Source of the DNA: Epiperipatus broadwayi
Lineage: Eukaryota; Onychophora; Udeonychophora; Euonychophora; Peripatidae
DNA length: 64,000 nt
Assembly: GCA_028023455.1 (NCBI GenBank)
Contig: JAQFVV010006216.1
Coordinates: 4,358,877 to 4,422,876, forward strand
Reading direction: 5' to 3'
The notes below the pieces were generated by a model. The model made no database searches. It had not been told where the DNA came from and was given only the letters and a program-made list of their open reading frames with translations. This document shows, one piece after another, positions 46,283 through 57,540 of the stretch. Both the position numbers and the translations under genes were made by a program. The first letter of the stretch is position 1. Each line of letters begins with the position of its first letter.

Positions 46283-49202
46283 TGAAACAGTATGATTTCA
46301 TCATCATACGTTTCACCTATTCTAGAAATCAGTAGCCTTCATTTCCCTAGTTCAAACCCTAAAGGTACACATATATATAACAATATACTTGGGAATTTAA
46401 CATGTATAAAAACGTATATTTACACGTATATGTGTGTAATTGTATATGCACACACGTTTGCTATAATTGTATATATTTTGTAATAATTTTATTTGCTAAA
46501 GAAATGGTATATTCATATCTGAATATTATCATTATATAACATACACACCATATAATTTTATAACTATTCATCTTATGATTTTAAATAATTGAATTGGTTT
46601 CAAGCTGGGAAAATTATATTAGATAAGAACAGAATTCTCTAAAGTATTTCAAACTGGCTTTAAAGTACCCAATTACTTAACCATGTAGAGCAACTAAAAA
46701 CAAAGGTAGATGTCTCATGTCTAGGATAAAACGCTAGCAGCTTAAATCTCTTTCAGTAAAAGAAAAGGAGAAGCAATCCAATGTTTAAAAAAAGAACTTT
46801 ACCAATCTCATGAGACACCGCCGGTACAAATCCAGATTTTAGGATTCTTAATAAAATAAAAGTTGGACAATTAAACCTGCACTGAAATCCAGATTGGAAC
46901 TAGAATCTGAGAAAAATAAAAGGAACACTGAATAAACCTGAAATCAACCAACCGATTTGTCTGAAGCTGATGCAATTAAGACTTCTTAGATTTTAATGTC
47001 TAAAAATAAAGATTGTGAATGAACTGTAAGAGGGGGGGTTAAAAAAGTATAAAAAAGGCAGTTGAAAGAAAATTGTCATCCATTTTTGCTTTACTCGTGT
47101 TTCAACTTATATCCAGGCAGCAGGCCCAGTTTCTACCATGCAAATAAGTGGCTAGAAAAGCTAAGGCCATCTTCCCGATGGTCAAGAACCGTTTATGGAG
47201 CCCGGAGATCCAAACCACAGCCCTACTTAAAGAATAGCCCAACGATGAACCAGCAGATAAATCAGTCCATGCGTGTATTTCATACTTTCAAGCTGCAAGC
47301 CTCCAGATAAATAACCGGTAACCACTTCTCAATCAAACTAAATCTAAAAGCTATAGCCATCTATAAATCTTTCCTAAAGCTAGCTATATAATAAGTAATG
47401 TGCACAAACTCTTCCATTCAAATCTTATAAATTAATCACACTATGTTTAAAAGGTGTATTCTCTCTTAAAGTAATTAACTGTATTAGATAAACGTATCTC
47501 AACCTGTATAATTTAAAATATGTTAAAAGTTAAATGTAAATCTTGCCTGATTTCAAATTCTTAAATCTCTTTTTTAAATTCAACTTATAAAAGCTTATTT
47601 GTCTTATTATTTTCTCTATTTGCGTCTATACTTTTGCATCTATATATATATATATTTTGTTAAAATGCATTTATTGATTTATGCTTTGCCTTCGAAGCAG
47701 AGACTATTAATTATTATAACTTAAAGAGACATTTTGTTCTCAAGTAAAGTAATTATGCTGTTTGGCATATCTATAGATTGTCTCTGGTCCGAAACCTGCT
47801 TTGATGTATTATTTGAACTGCTATGCGTAGCTTAAATTCACATATGTTGCTTATTAGAAGGTTTGTTTGGTTAAATAAAAGAGAGTGATAATTTAAGGCA
47901 TATTCAGTAGTTAGCCAAGTTTAAGCCCCAGATATGCTTTAGACCCCCTTAATGTAATTGCATATAATATGTAGTTAATTAATAAACTAGACTAATTTTA
48001 ATAAAGTCCTCTTTAGCACAATTTCAGTGTTTATTTAACTAACTGGCGTAGGGTAGTTTGCAGAAGAAACTATAGATTTCGCGCTTTACTAGTTGTTATA
48101 ATTAAGATTCCAAAGGCGTTGTGAATGAGTTTTTACGAAGCACTGAGGTGCATTCCGCCTTGCTATCATATAATTATTAAGATAAGATTAGGTTTTAAGG
48201 GCTATCTTATCATCCTTAGTTCGGACAGCCTTCTCTTGAATGGGATGATTTTAAGGGTCATTCCCATTTCCTCCTTTAAAAACTGGAACACCGGAATCCA
48301 GCATCTTATATCGTGGCTGTTCGAGCATCCGAACTAAAAGTTCATGTATAGCAGGCGAGCGGTATCTGAGAACCGAGTAAACGTTGCTGAATCTCATGAG
48401 TAAAAGCGCATTCAAGACGCATCTGATGAAATTTGCATAGCGCCATAGCCTCAGAAGTTATGCTACAAAACGCCAGTTCATCTGTTGTATATTAATTGTT
48501 CAGCATTGATCTGAACCTAAGATCTAGTTTATCTAAGAATACCTACATAAAGAGCACATTGACTGCTCCTCACGTATTGATAAATTTAAGTACACATTGT
48601 ATAAAGTTCCCACTCTCTTAGAGTTTAACCCTTAACATACTGAGTAGGAATGGCAGACATAATTTAGACATCAGTATAGACGTAAATTAATTATTAACGT
48701 ATAAACGATATAATAGAATAATGATCGTTAAATACAATTGATCACAGAACGTGTAGTTCGTATTTTCACCATCCCACCTGCGAGTGGAATATTCAGTATA
48801 TTTAATTGTTATTGTTTGTGTTTTGTCAATATTAAATAATTTTAAAATCTATTAGCGTCTGCAGTATTATTCACTTTATTTATATTAAATCACCATCCAT
48901 AATGATTTTATATGCATGAGATAATCAGCCATAGGTTGTGTGAGTGTGTTTGGTTAAGCTATAAAACATTTAGTTAAATATCCCCGAGTCTCTCGTTTTA
49001 CCCTTTGCTATTGCCGGCGCGGAAATTGAGAGATTACGAGTGTAACTTCATATATGTTATTCATAAGGTAGTAAGTCAGGGAGTGTTGGTGAAGGAGCTG
49101 AGGTGCGGTCAGATTTGGTCTCAAACCCTCATCTAGATCAGCCTTGGTATAATTTACCAAAACTGGATTTTGTTGCGTGGATGTTCAAATATGACTGTTA
49201 CA
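46283..49202 (+). repeat. Long terminal repeat, right copy
   Basis: 2,920 bp. It differs from the left copy by scattered single bases, a 3-base insertion near 46981, an (AT) expansion near 47641, a 7-base insertion near 48600 and a 2-base deletion near 49163. It ends GTTACA at 49202, followed by the ATAT duplication. Confidence 0.88.
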
Positions 49203-49206
49203 ATAT

Positions 49207-49648
49207 ATACATTAAAAGTTTGAAGTGGTTTAAAAATGTTATTAAATTGAAAAAAAAAATTAAACTGCTCTCTCATGACCATTATTTAAAACAAATGAAA
49301 ATTCTAAGAATAATTGTTAACTGTGTGAAATTATTGAATATTTTTCATATTTTCCCCACCCTCTGTTCCATATCTATCAAACTAGTTGACATATTGAAAA
49401 GATAATTGTTTCAAATGGATTAGGATGATATAACTTAGTTATATATCAATTTTCAAGCAATTCTATTGAATTTAAATATATTAAACCTCTATTTTAAAAT
49501 TTCATTCTAACTTGAAAAAGATCAAAAGTTAACAAACAAACCAATTTTCCAAAATCAAAGAAAGTATTTAATAAAAATAAAAAACTCATATGTATATTTC
49601 AATAAATTTATGGATGTACTAAATAACCTTCACACATCCATATTTTCT
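49207..49648. other. AT-rich intron sequence, no feature
   Basis: The first bases complete the foldback arm interrupted at 39018. Beyond about 49225 nothing is recognised. Confidence 0.4.
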
Positions 49649-50880
49649 TTTGAAAACATTTGAATAAAGACACCATAAAAGTCAAATGGCCCCAAGATGC
49701 ATTACATACTGAAGCAACACTCAACAGTTGGCCCAGATCACCATCACTCGCACATATCCCTATCATATATTGAGTATAAAAATTGTTACATTTTGATTTA
49801 CAAATATCAAACTTACTCCACCCACAAGTTTGACACAATCCACTCTAGATATATACAATAATGATTATCACTAATCATTTATTAAACTAGAAATTATCTC
49901 CAGCCCAGATATAATCATTACCTCAGTTAAGAATTAATATATCTTATTTTTTAATTAAATACACACACACACGGAGTAATTCAATTTCATTTCTCTTTTC
50001 ACACGTGTAATATCTTTTATAAATGCATTAAATAATCTTATAACTATTACTCATTCTTTTGAAAACATATGAATAAAGACACCATAAAAGTCAAATGATC
50101 CCCAAGATGCATTTCGTGCTGAACCGTTGGTCGAGGTCACCAACTCTCACATATATTCCTATAACATATTGATTATTTATCAATAGTAAATTGTTACATT
50201 TTAATTTATGTGTTAAACTTACTCCACCCATAACTTTGACACAATACACTCTAAATAAATAGAAAATAATTGTGTCAGAGTTGTGGGTAGAGTAACTTTG
50301 ACATTGTAAATCAAAATACAATAATTTACTATTGATAAATACTTAATATATGATAGGATATATATTAAAGACAGTGAACTTGACAACTGATGAGTGCTGG
50401 TTCAGCATGAAATATGTTCTGGGGAACATTTGTCTTTTATGATGTCTTTATTCATGTTTTCACAAAGGAGGGTGGGGTAGTGTGAAGCTAAGTACACCAA
50501 TACAAGATATTACACAAGGAAAAAAAGAAATGAAATTGAATTACTCCATTCATGTGTGTTTAATTAAAAAATCATTACATTACTTTTTAAAAGAAGTTTA
50601 AAGTTTATATCTGAGCTAGAGATAATCTCAAGTTTAATAAGTGATTAGTAGTAATCATTACTGTATTTATCTGGAATAGATTGTATCAATGTTAAAGATG
50701 GAGTAAGTTTGACACTTGTAAATCAAAATGTAACAATTTAATATTGATAAATACTCAACATATGATATGAATATAAGGAGAGATGGTGGCTTGGGGATGA
50801 GTGCTATCTCAGCACAAAAAGATCTTGGGGAACATTTGCCTTTTATGATTTCAATAAATTTTCATACTCTGATTATTTTT
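49649..50880. mobile_element. SINE-like inverted cluster (four units, two per arm)
   Basis: Units at about 49649-49990 and 50050-50250 read in one direction and units at about 50256-50560 and 50640-50870 in the other. The centre lies near 50255. Shared blocks are TTTGAAAACATNTGAATAAAGACACC, CACCATAAAAGTCAAATG, TTACTCCACCCA and, in the inverted arm, ACTGATGAGTGCTGGTTCAGC, the same core as the 1.25-2.8 kb element. The tRNA-like part is not obvious. The architecture repeats that of the first cluster, with different flanking modules. Confidence 0.7.
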
Positions 50881-51688
50881 CTTAAAATTAAACCTTTTCC
50901 AAAAAAAATACTTTTATGAATGAAAGATTTGTACTCAAATTGATTGGAGGAATGTAAACAACAATATTACATCAAGATATAAGCAGTTATAGGATCATAT
51001 AATTTTTTTTAAAGGAGAGAATATAACAAATGAATGTTATTACTATCAATACTCATTTGTATAAGTGACTGTTTTGAAGCAATAATAATAAACAAATATG
51101 CATGATTTCATTTGCAGTTCTCTGTTTGACACAAGCAGAAAAAGAAATAACTTTATAAGCATACTTTAATCATGATCTTAAATAATCCAATGAAATTATA
51201 TATCTCATATTCTATAATTCTTCTACTTTCCTTTTTAAAAAAATTGTAATATTAAATTTTATATGACCATAATGCTATATTAAAAAAGTATATTTACTTA
51301 GCCCTGAAAAATTATTATAACTAATAATAATACAATTTATTTGCCACTATCATCTAAAAGAAAATTTGTAATGTTTGCAATATTTTACATATACAGTATT
51401 TTGATAATTTTATACATAGGCAATATATAAATTTATTTATAAGAGAATCACAGATATATTATTTGTACTATTCACAAATATAAAAGTTTGTGTCATTCTA
51501 GGATAATTTATAGATTTGAATGACTTTATATTTACACTTACTAACACTTACATACATTTTTCTGACATTTGTTTATTATGTTAAATCATTGCATAATAAT
51601 AAATTTTGATGAAGTAATGATTTAAAAATTAATTATTATTAAAATACATATATTTGAAAACATGATTATGTAAAAATGATTATTGTAC
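50881..51688. other. Intron sequence next to exon 1, no feature
   Basis: AT-rich. Forms the right end of the 24.5-kb intron. No recognisable repeat. Confidence 0.4.
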
Positions 51689-51846
51689 CTTTTGTTACAG
51701 AAAATGCAAGTGTTAAAGTATCTTTTTTCCATGGCCGCAAAAGTTCTGAGTCTGCATAACCACCCCATAGATCCACTATCAAGTTACCTTGATAATATAC
51801 TGAAAACCCAGCACCACCTCCTTTGCATTTTTCTTCTATTACTACT
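51689..51846 (-). CDS. Beta-lactamase-like serine hydrolase, exon 1 of those visible
   Basis: This 158-bp exon has an acceptor AG at 51847-51848 and a donor GT at 51687-51688 on the minus strand. It encodes V-V-I-E-E-K-C, then G-G-G-A-G-F-S-V-Y-Y, V-D-L-W-G-G-Y-A-D and L-A-F-S-V-T-K. V-D-L-W-G-G is the conserved first-sheet signature of this hydrolase family, and S-V-T-K holds the nucleophilic Ser and general-base Lys. The first base completes a codon begun in an upstream exon and the last base starts a Gly codon, so an N-terminal exon must exist upstream (beyond 51848). I could not identify it in 51.8-64 kb. Confidence 0.93.
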
Positions 51847-51848
51847 CT

Positions 51849-53370
51849 ACAAATAAATTTAAATCTTATTTGAATGATTTATTAAATAAGTTTTGGATAC
51901 ATAATATTAAATAAATGTATCAATCTTTATTTTATTTTTTATAAAAAGAGATATTCCTAAAAAAATAATTTTATTAAGTTATTACATTCAATAAATGACA
52001 GGAAATTTTATAAAATTACGATAATGTTTGAATAAACAAAAGTATAAAAATTATCTAAATTCAGTTTATATTAAATTGTATAAAAACACACACATACATT
52101 TCTAAGAGATCAAAATGTTAAATTATATATATAATGAAGCTGTGCATATACGTACAATGATATAAATGCTGGCTTCACCATTCACTGTGGTCTAACTAAG
52201 ACCCTAAGTCCAACAACAGTGAATGTATGCTTTTCTCAAACTTAAAGAATGACCTGCATCAACACTTATATATTATTTTAAGGGAAATTATTTTAAGAGG
52301 GGGAAAAGTTAATGAAATAAAATATAAAAAAATAAGATAATTTTTTTTAAATTTTTCTTTAATTTTAAAATATGATGGCAGAAAAAGATGATAAATTTTC
52401 ATAATTAAACATAACCCATTAAAGAATGCAATTATTTTATGAAAGATTTTAATTAAAAAAAAAATAGATAACAGGGAAAAATTTGAAACAATAGGCTACT
52501 AATAAGTAGTTTAATTAAAAACACAATTGGGGAAAAGTGGTATAAATAAAGAACTTTTCTTTTGTTCTTCAATCTGAAATATCTGCTGAAGCTCTTGCTA
52601 AAGATTCTTATATTAAGAATTTCTAGAATCGGCTGAAAATTATTCTTTTAAAAAAGAAATTCATTTTTTTTTAATTCCTGCTTGTTGCCTTTTCATTGTT
52701 GCTGTAGATTATTTGCTCTACATGTATTCAAATCCAGAACTTTGTTACTCTACAGAAATACTGGGGTAGTTTTCTTTGCCTTCACTCTCGCGCCTCTGGG
52801 ACTGGAGTTGTAAAGATGTGAGCCAGCCAAAGAACCAAAAAAAATGCCTGACAAATGCCTACCCTGTAGTAATAATTCTTTCTATGGAAATATGAATAAA
52901 AAAAAAAGTAGCTGCCATGCAACATCAACGGAATGCATCTTGACACACGCACTCTAGTTACCGGTAACTATCCTCTTATTTTAAATGTGTTTGCCTTTTC
53001 TCAAAGTAAATCTAGATATATGTTGTTTTTTTATTTAAACATTTTGTAAATTGTTTTTTTTTTTTAAATATTGTAATTGGTATTGGGCTTAATACGTATG
53101 GCGATGAATCTTCTTAAGTTAGGTGAAAATGCCTCACTAAACTTGGTCACCATTATACACTTATAATTAAGCATTTCATTTTATGTATATGTTTTAAAGA
53201 CAAAAAAAAAGAAACAAAAATGCAACAAGCGCAAATTCTCCCCCCCCCCTTTTGATTAATAATGCTGTGTTACCTATTAAATTCTAGTTGATTGGTATAG
53301 GACTTGAGATTTAATGATTAAAGATTTGATTTAGTCTTCTTTTGATAAAAAAAAGAGGCCCTTACTTATG
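51849..53370. other. Upstream intron or 5' region, no recognised exon
   Basis: Mostly AT-rich with a C-run near 53240. I searched on the minus strand for an N-terminal exon (family pattern F-V-D-P-x-F-x-x-V) and saw none. Confidence 0.35.
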
Positions 53371-54932
53371 GTTGTTTTACAATAGCGTGTTGAAACCGCT
53401 GGAGGGCGGGCTCGGTTTGTAAACAAAGATAAATATAATGTTACTGGGGCCGAGTTTCTTTTCTTTTTTTTTTTTTTGGTTGGCTTTGGTTTTTTGATTT
53501 TTTTCTGTTTATCACATTTATAAAAATAATATCAAATCAAATTTTTTGTTTAAACATGACCAAAACAAAAAAACAAAAATAAACAAATGCATAAACAAAA
53601 AAATTACAAATAAATGAATTTACAAAAAAAAAGTACTTCATTTTTTTGGCTTTTGATTCTTTTTTTTTATTATTTATATTTTCAAAGGGGATGGCGTTTT
53701 TTTTTTTTTTTTACCATCTACGTATTTTTTTTTTTTTTTTTTTTTTTGTTTGGTTGTTGTTGTTTATCACATTTAAAATAAAAGTACGGCGGCTATCAAA
53801 TCTATTTTGGCTACCCCAAACAACAACAACAACAAAAAAAAACCAAAACCAAAACAAAACGGATCGATTAAAACCAATGATTTTTAAAAAGTAGTTAACC
53901 GATTTTTTGTTTGTTTTGATTTAATTCTCATTAAACCTTATTCAATTTTCGGTTCGGTATTGTACGACAAACAAAAAATCAGCCGATTGAACTACTTCTT
54001 CTTCTTTCTTTTTTTTGGTTTGTTTTGTTTTTATTTTGATAAATAAATCTATTGTCCGTTTAACGGTAATATTTACAAGCCAAAGTCCAACTTTGGGAGA
54101 GGGGGGGAAAGGGAAGATGTTTGCAATTGCTAACAGAACGGAACGTCAACAACTCGAAGATTGACCAAGTTTTGACAGTAATTCCCCCTCAAAAAACATC
54201 AATCTATACGGCAATTAAAAAAAATTTTTTGGGCTCTTCAGGCAAAAAAAAAATTAAAAAAAAAAAACACAGCAGGCATGCAGCTTCAAGGTGTTTTGTT
54301 TGATAAACCACCGCCAGTTCCAGCAGTCAGAGAAGAATCCTTGTTCTTTCTTTGACATTCGGCAAAACAAATTGTCCTATTTTTTGCAGCTATTCGATTA
54401 ATCAGCTCGCAGTTGTCGCACGAAACGTGACTTAGAGCATGATTTGATGGGAAGCGCGTTTTGAACTACACTTGGCCCATTTTTTCAGCAGGAAATGGGG
54501 GCTAGGGAAGCATGAGACTCTGCTGATAATTGTTAGTAGACCTTCCTAAAAGATGCGAGATAGAGGGGGAGGTGGTCTTAATGAATATTAAAATAGTTTT
54601 GACAATCGTAATTCCAGACACCCTCAGACAATACTGTAAACAAAAGTGAAATATGATCGCTAGTCCAAAATGCTTAGCCTGAATCTGAGCCGTAAGCTGA
54701 TACGATAGCTTCTGCGGCAAGATTGGCTAAATGTTCATGTTTCTGTGCATTGGCATAGAAATAAACACAGTCAGCTGGTGCCCTCCCCCATATCAACGAA
54801 CTATTTCTAGGCTTACGCGTTAAAAATAGAACGTTCGATAGCAGCGGAGGCAGCCACCTAAACAGCATATTTCTGTGCGCTAGCATAGAAATAACGCCCT
54901 CCGGTGGTTTCAACACGCTATTGTAAAACAAC
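53371..54932. mobile_element. Segment with 40-bp terminal inverted repeats, relatively CpG-rich
   Basis: Positions 53371-53410 (starting GTTGTTTTACAATAGCGTGT) and 54893-54932 are reverse complements with about 37-38 of 40 positions matching. Between them lie long T- and A-runs (53470-53760, 54240-54270) and a GC-richer right part. That part has two copies of a TTCTGTGC...GCATAGAAATAA block (about 54740-54762 and 54871-54893). No transposase is visible and no target duplication is obvious. It could be a non-autonomous DNA transposon. A CpG-containing promoter region of the hydrolase gene is the alternative. Confidence 0.5.
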
Positions 54933-55780
54933 TTTTGCCATATATATTTCTCCTTAATTCAATTCAAAAAAGGTTACAAACATATATGTGTATTTTTTAA
55001 GAATGTAAAATAACAAAACTTTTGTTTTTCATCTAGCTGTAAAAGAGAGAGTACAGTCACCCATATTTATCGATATTAAAGTTATAGAAAGGATTTGTTT
55101 TAACTCTGTGGTGGGCCGGTTAAACATTAACTAATTTTTTTTAACATGTCCACCTCTTTGCCTAAGTGATTTAATTGTATTGGAAAATAATTATTTTATA
55201 AGGGATTTTTTTTTTTTTGGTTGGACTTTCACAATGTTTTGTATATGTTTACCAACTAAGGTTTTTCTTTTAAATTTAAAGGTCATTGGACCGTATTTAT
55301 ATTATATTGCATAATGGGTGATCTGTAGGCATGTCTCTGCACATTTCAACGCTTTTCTCACCAAGTCTACATAAGCTAACATACCCACCTCGGGATCGCA
55401 ATGAAGATTAATAAAAATTGGATCTCATCTCTTTCATATATAGAGAATTGGACATAAGCAACAAAACTCCATGCCTGAATTTGGATCACGCGGTTAGCAA
55501 ATGAATTCCATTTTCTCTAACTCAGCTTAGAGGTGGATAGCTATCCAGTTCGTGTTAGCCTTTTGGTAGCCATTTGTGTCTCGGGACTCATCATTTCCCA
55601 TAATATTCTGTCATCTTAGTCTGCAATATTTTATATTTATTTCAAAGACTTTCTCTGCAGAATATTATTGAAGTGTCTTAATCAAGACTGAAAATATCCG
55701 TGGGGGGGGGAGTCACTATTGAATTTTTTGTTAGTAGCAGAGGACAGTATTTTCAATGCTTTCCTAACAATATGTTAGTT
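54933..55780. other. Non-coding sequence, nothing recognised
   Basis: Mixed composition, with a G-run near 55701-55709. No gene, RNA or repeat boundary recognised. Confidence 0.35.
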
Positions 55781-56230
55781 AGTTTGGCTGGCTATCCGAA
55801 TCAAGTAATCTCACCATAGTGTTAATTATGTCTCTCTCTCTCTTTCAATCATGTAACCTGTCCACTGGCTAGAAATGTTCCCAACTTATAATGTGAAGTC
55901 ATTTTTTTTAAAAATGTCTTTCTTTCATATCTGGATATAGCTGCAGGGAAATAGCCTGCAGCTCAACTAATCAATTTGTTGTACTCTGCAAATGTAAAAT
56001 AATAAAGTTTTTCTTTTGACTTTCATTCACTATTATTAAAACTCTGTAGCATTGTTTTCTTCAATAAACCTGATCATTATATACATGCTCAAATTCCTCC
56101 TTAGAGTCTTGTCTCTCCTTGCCCACCAGGCATACATTAAGAATAAATTCTAGTGAGATTTGGGGAGTGAGCCGCTTAGTAGGTTCGAACCCCTCTACCT
56201 GCATCTCTAGGTTAGGTTAAAGCAGCTCTA
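55781..56230 (+). other. LTR- or SINE-like segment with a box-B match
   Basis: AATAAAG at about 56001-56007, AATAAACC near 56065, a hairpin AGCTGCAGG/CCTGCAGCT (55939-55947 with 55955-55963) and a perfect box-B-like GGTTCGAACCCC at 56182-56193 cluster within 400 bp. This could be a retroelement LTR end with an adjoining primer-binding region, or a tRNA-derived SINE. No second copy is present to decide. Confidence 0.3.
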
Positions 56231-56619
56231 CTTTTCATACCATTATAGTTTTTTTTTTTGCATAATCTGGCATCCCAAGTGTGGCCTTACTGTTTAGAGA
56301 TAGACCCTGAGATATGATAATGGGAATTTCATGATCAGAAGAAATTTTTTTTGTGTGTTTTTTTTTGTAAATAAATAATAGTGAATGACAGAAGTTTATA
56401 TATTTTTCTCTTGCGCTTTCTGTGTTTTCTATCAGTTGTATGTTCTACAAGATGTGAAGTCAACCAGTTCGGTTGAAAATTAAAACCAAATCAGATATTT
56501 TTTCTTTCTTTTGCTAGGAAGGGAGACAGAGTGATCAAACAAGGAGCAGAGAAAAGATGGGCTCACGTAGAGTTTTTACCCCCCCCCACAGTAGTAATCA
56601 TATTTCATTGAAGTGTATA
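56231..56619. other. Non-coding sequence with T- and C-runs
   Basis: No gene recognised. A C-run of about ten lies near 56579-56588. Confidence 0.4.
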
Positions 56620-57225
56620 TTAAATACACATAGTTCTAGTTACATGAAGTTTATTAAAAATCTTTTTCAAACACATAGACATGTTTCCTTTTAATATTAA
56701 ATTATTTCTACCAAAAGCACTCCAACCAAGTTTAATTCTATGATTAATTTCATCCATTATGTTTCCATCTTTAGTAATAACCTGATGCAAGATATTTGTA
56801 GTTAACTTCTTGTAACTCATCATTATCAACCTTTAGTTTGAGAAAATCTATTGAACATTATTTTAGTCTTTTTACATTTACCTTTAATCCTACTCTTTTA
56901 CTTTCATCTCTAAAGCATTATTTGCAAAAACAATTACATTATCTGAAAAATCTAGATGATTTAAATAATCTCTATTTACTATGATTCTCTTAGTTTTCCA
57001 TTTAAATTTACAAAAATACTTCTTGCAAAACTGCTGTAAAAAGTTTTGGAGATGTGTAGTCAATATCCTTCATAATTGCTGCTGTTGCATTTTTATAAAT
57101 ATTCTTCAGAATATGACAATATCCTGGGTCTATATCTTGATGATCCAATGCTTTAATCACTGAAAAAATGCTTAGAGAATCAAATACCTTTAACCTTCTC
57201 TTACCTCTCAATTTTTTAAACAATT
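56620..57225 (-). pseudogene. RTE LINE fragment
   Basis: Minus frames give V-F-D-S-L-S-I-F-S-V-I-K-A-L-D-H-Q, G-Y-C-H-I-L-K-N-I-Y-K-N-A-T-A near 57060-57190, then palm remnants. After these come N-I-M-D-E-I-N-H-R-I-K-L-G-W-S-A-F-G-R-N-N-L-I-L-K-G-N-M near 56670-56770. Residue-by-residue agreement with the copy at 7.3-7.95 kb is high, so both derive from one RTE family. Frameshifts, a deletion after N-A-T-A and missing ends make it dead. Confidence 0.88.
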
Positions 57226-57238
57226 TTTCAAATTTTTA

Positions 57239-57535
57239 TGTGATGTGATGTATTGTGGCTTCTCCTTAAACTAAGTCAAGAATATCTCAGCAATTATGCC
57301 CAGATAAACCTGTTACCCACTTTATTTTCCATTCCCCACTCTAAATTTTCTCATATTCTGTTCCATCCCATTTCCCCAACATAATCTTTGTCAACTCTAT
57401 AACCTTTATATCTAAGTCCCCTTCATCTTTTCCCAAACCCAGCATAAAAACCAATAATTCACTTTCTGTAAAATCACTTTTTTTCATATTTATTCTTCCA
57501 TAACTTCATTATATGTACCCTTTCTGTTTTCAAGC
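57239..57535 (-). mobile_element. LINE 3' tail fragment
   Basis: This segment is a near-duplicate of the 3' tail of the adjacent LINE at 57541-58620, with the same TCTCAGCAATTATGCCCAGA and GATGTGATGTAT blocks. It carries the last part of the reading frame and the 3' UTR. It is truncated at its 5' side and lies directly next to the longer copy, in the same orientation. Confidence 0.75.
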
Positions 57536-57540
57536 AAAAT

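Larger units (their letters stand above)
39015..49206 (+). mobile_element. Young long-LTR retroelement-like unit with a novel coding region
   Basis: Direct repeats of 2.92 kb (39019-41936 and 46283-49202) bracket a 4.35-kb internal region. Both repeats start TGAAACAG and end GTTACA, and the unit is flanked by ATAT on each side (39015-39018, 49203-49206). By eye I count about 20-25 substitutions plus a few small indels between the repeats, so divergence is near 1% and the insertion is recent. The internal part has a long leader, one broken Glu/Lys-rich coding region and a short 3' segment. There is no reverse transcriptase, RNase H, protease or integrase. This resembles a non-autonomous LTR retrotransposon with oversized LTRs (LARD-like). 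Orientation as plus follows the coding strand. A segmental duplication is the alternative, but the TG...CA ends and target duplication argue against it. Confidence 0.8.
3390..51846 (-). other. Split gene for a class C beta-lactamase-domain protein (four exons, partial)
   Basis: Exons 51689-51846, 27075-27211, 3773-3998 and 3390-3574 total 706 bp and join in phase into about 235 residues. All visible junctions are GT-AG. Intron lengths are 24,477, 23,076 and 198 bp. The domain order matches the beta-lactamase-related serine hydrolase family: an N-terminal strand with VDLWGGYAD, the nucleophile motif SVTK, LLSHQAGL, the second motif YSA, and then PLGIDF. Family members act as penicillin-binding-protein-like esterases or peptidases; substrate and cellular location cannot be read here. 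Full-length members are roughly 380-420 residues, so the N-terminus and about 150 C-terminal residues are missing. There is no stop or frameshift in any exon, which argues for a live gene. The long introns carry most of the mobile elements listed. Confidence 0.85.

Noticed and set aside
39019-49202. Simple segmental duplication explanation for the 2.9-kb repeats
   Set aside because: TG...CA ends, the ATAT flanks on both sides and the continuity of the interrupted foldback arm fit insertion of one element better.
53646-53894. Open frame rich in Phe and Lys
   Set aside because: Translation of long T- and A-homopolymers.
54674-54931. Minus-strand frame of 85 residues as a possible first exon of the hydrolase
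   Set aside because: The sequence lacks the expected N-terminal family pattern, and part of it is translation of the 40-bp inverted end and an internal repeat.
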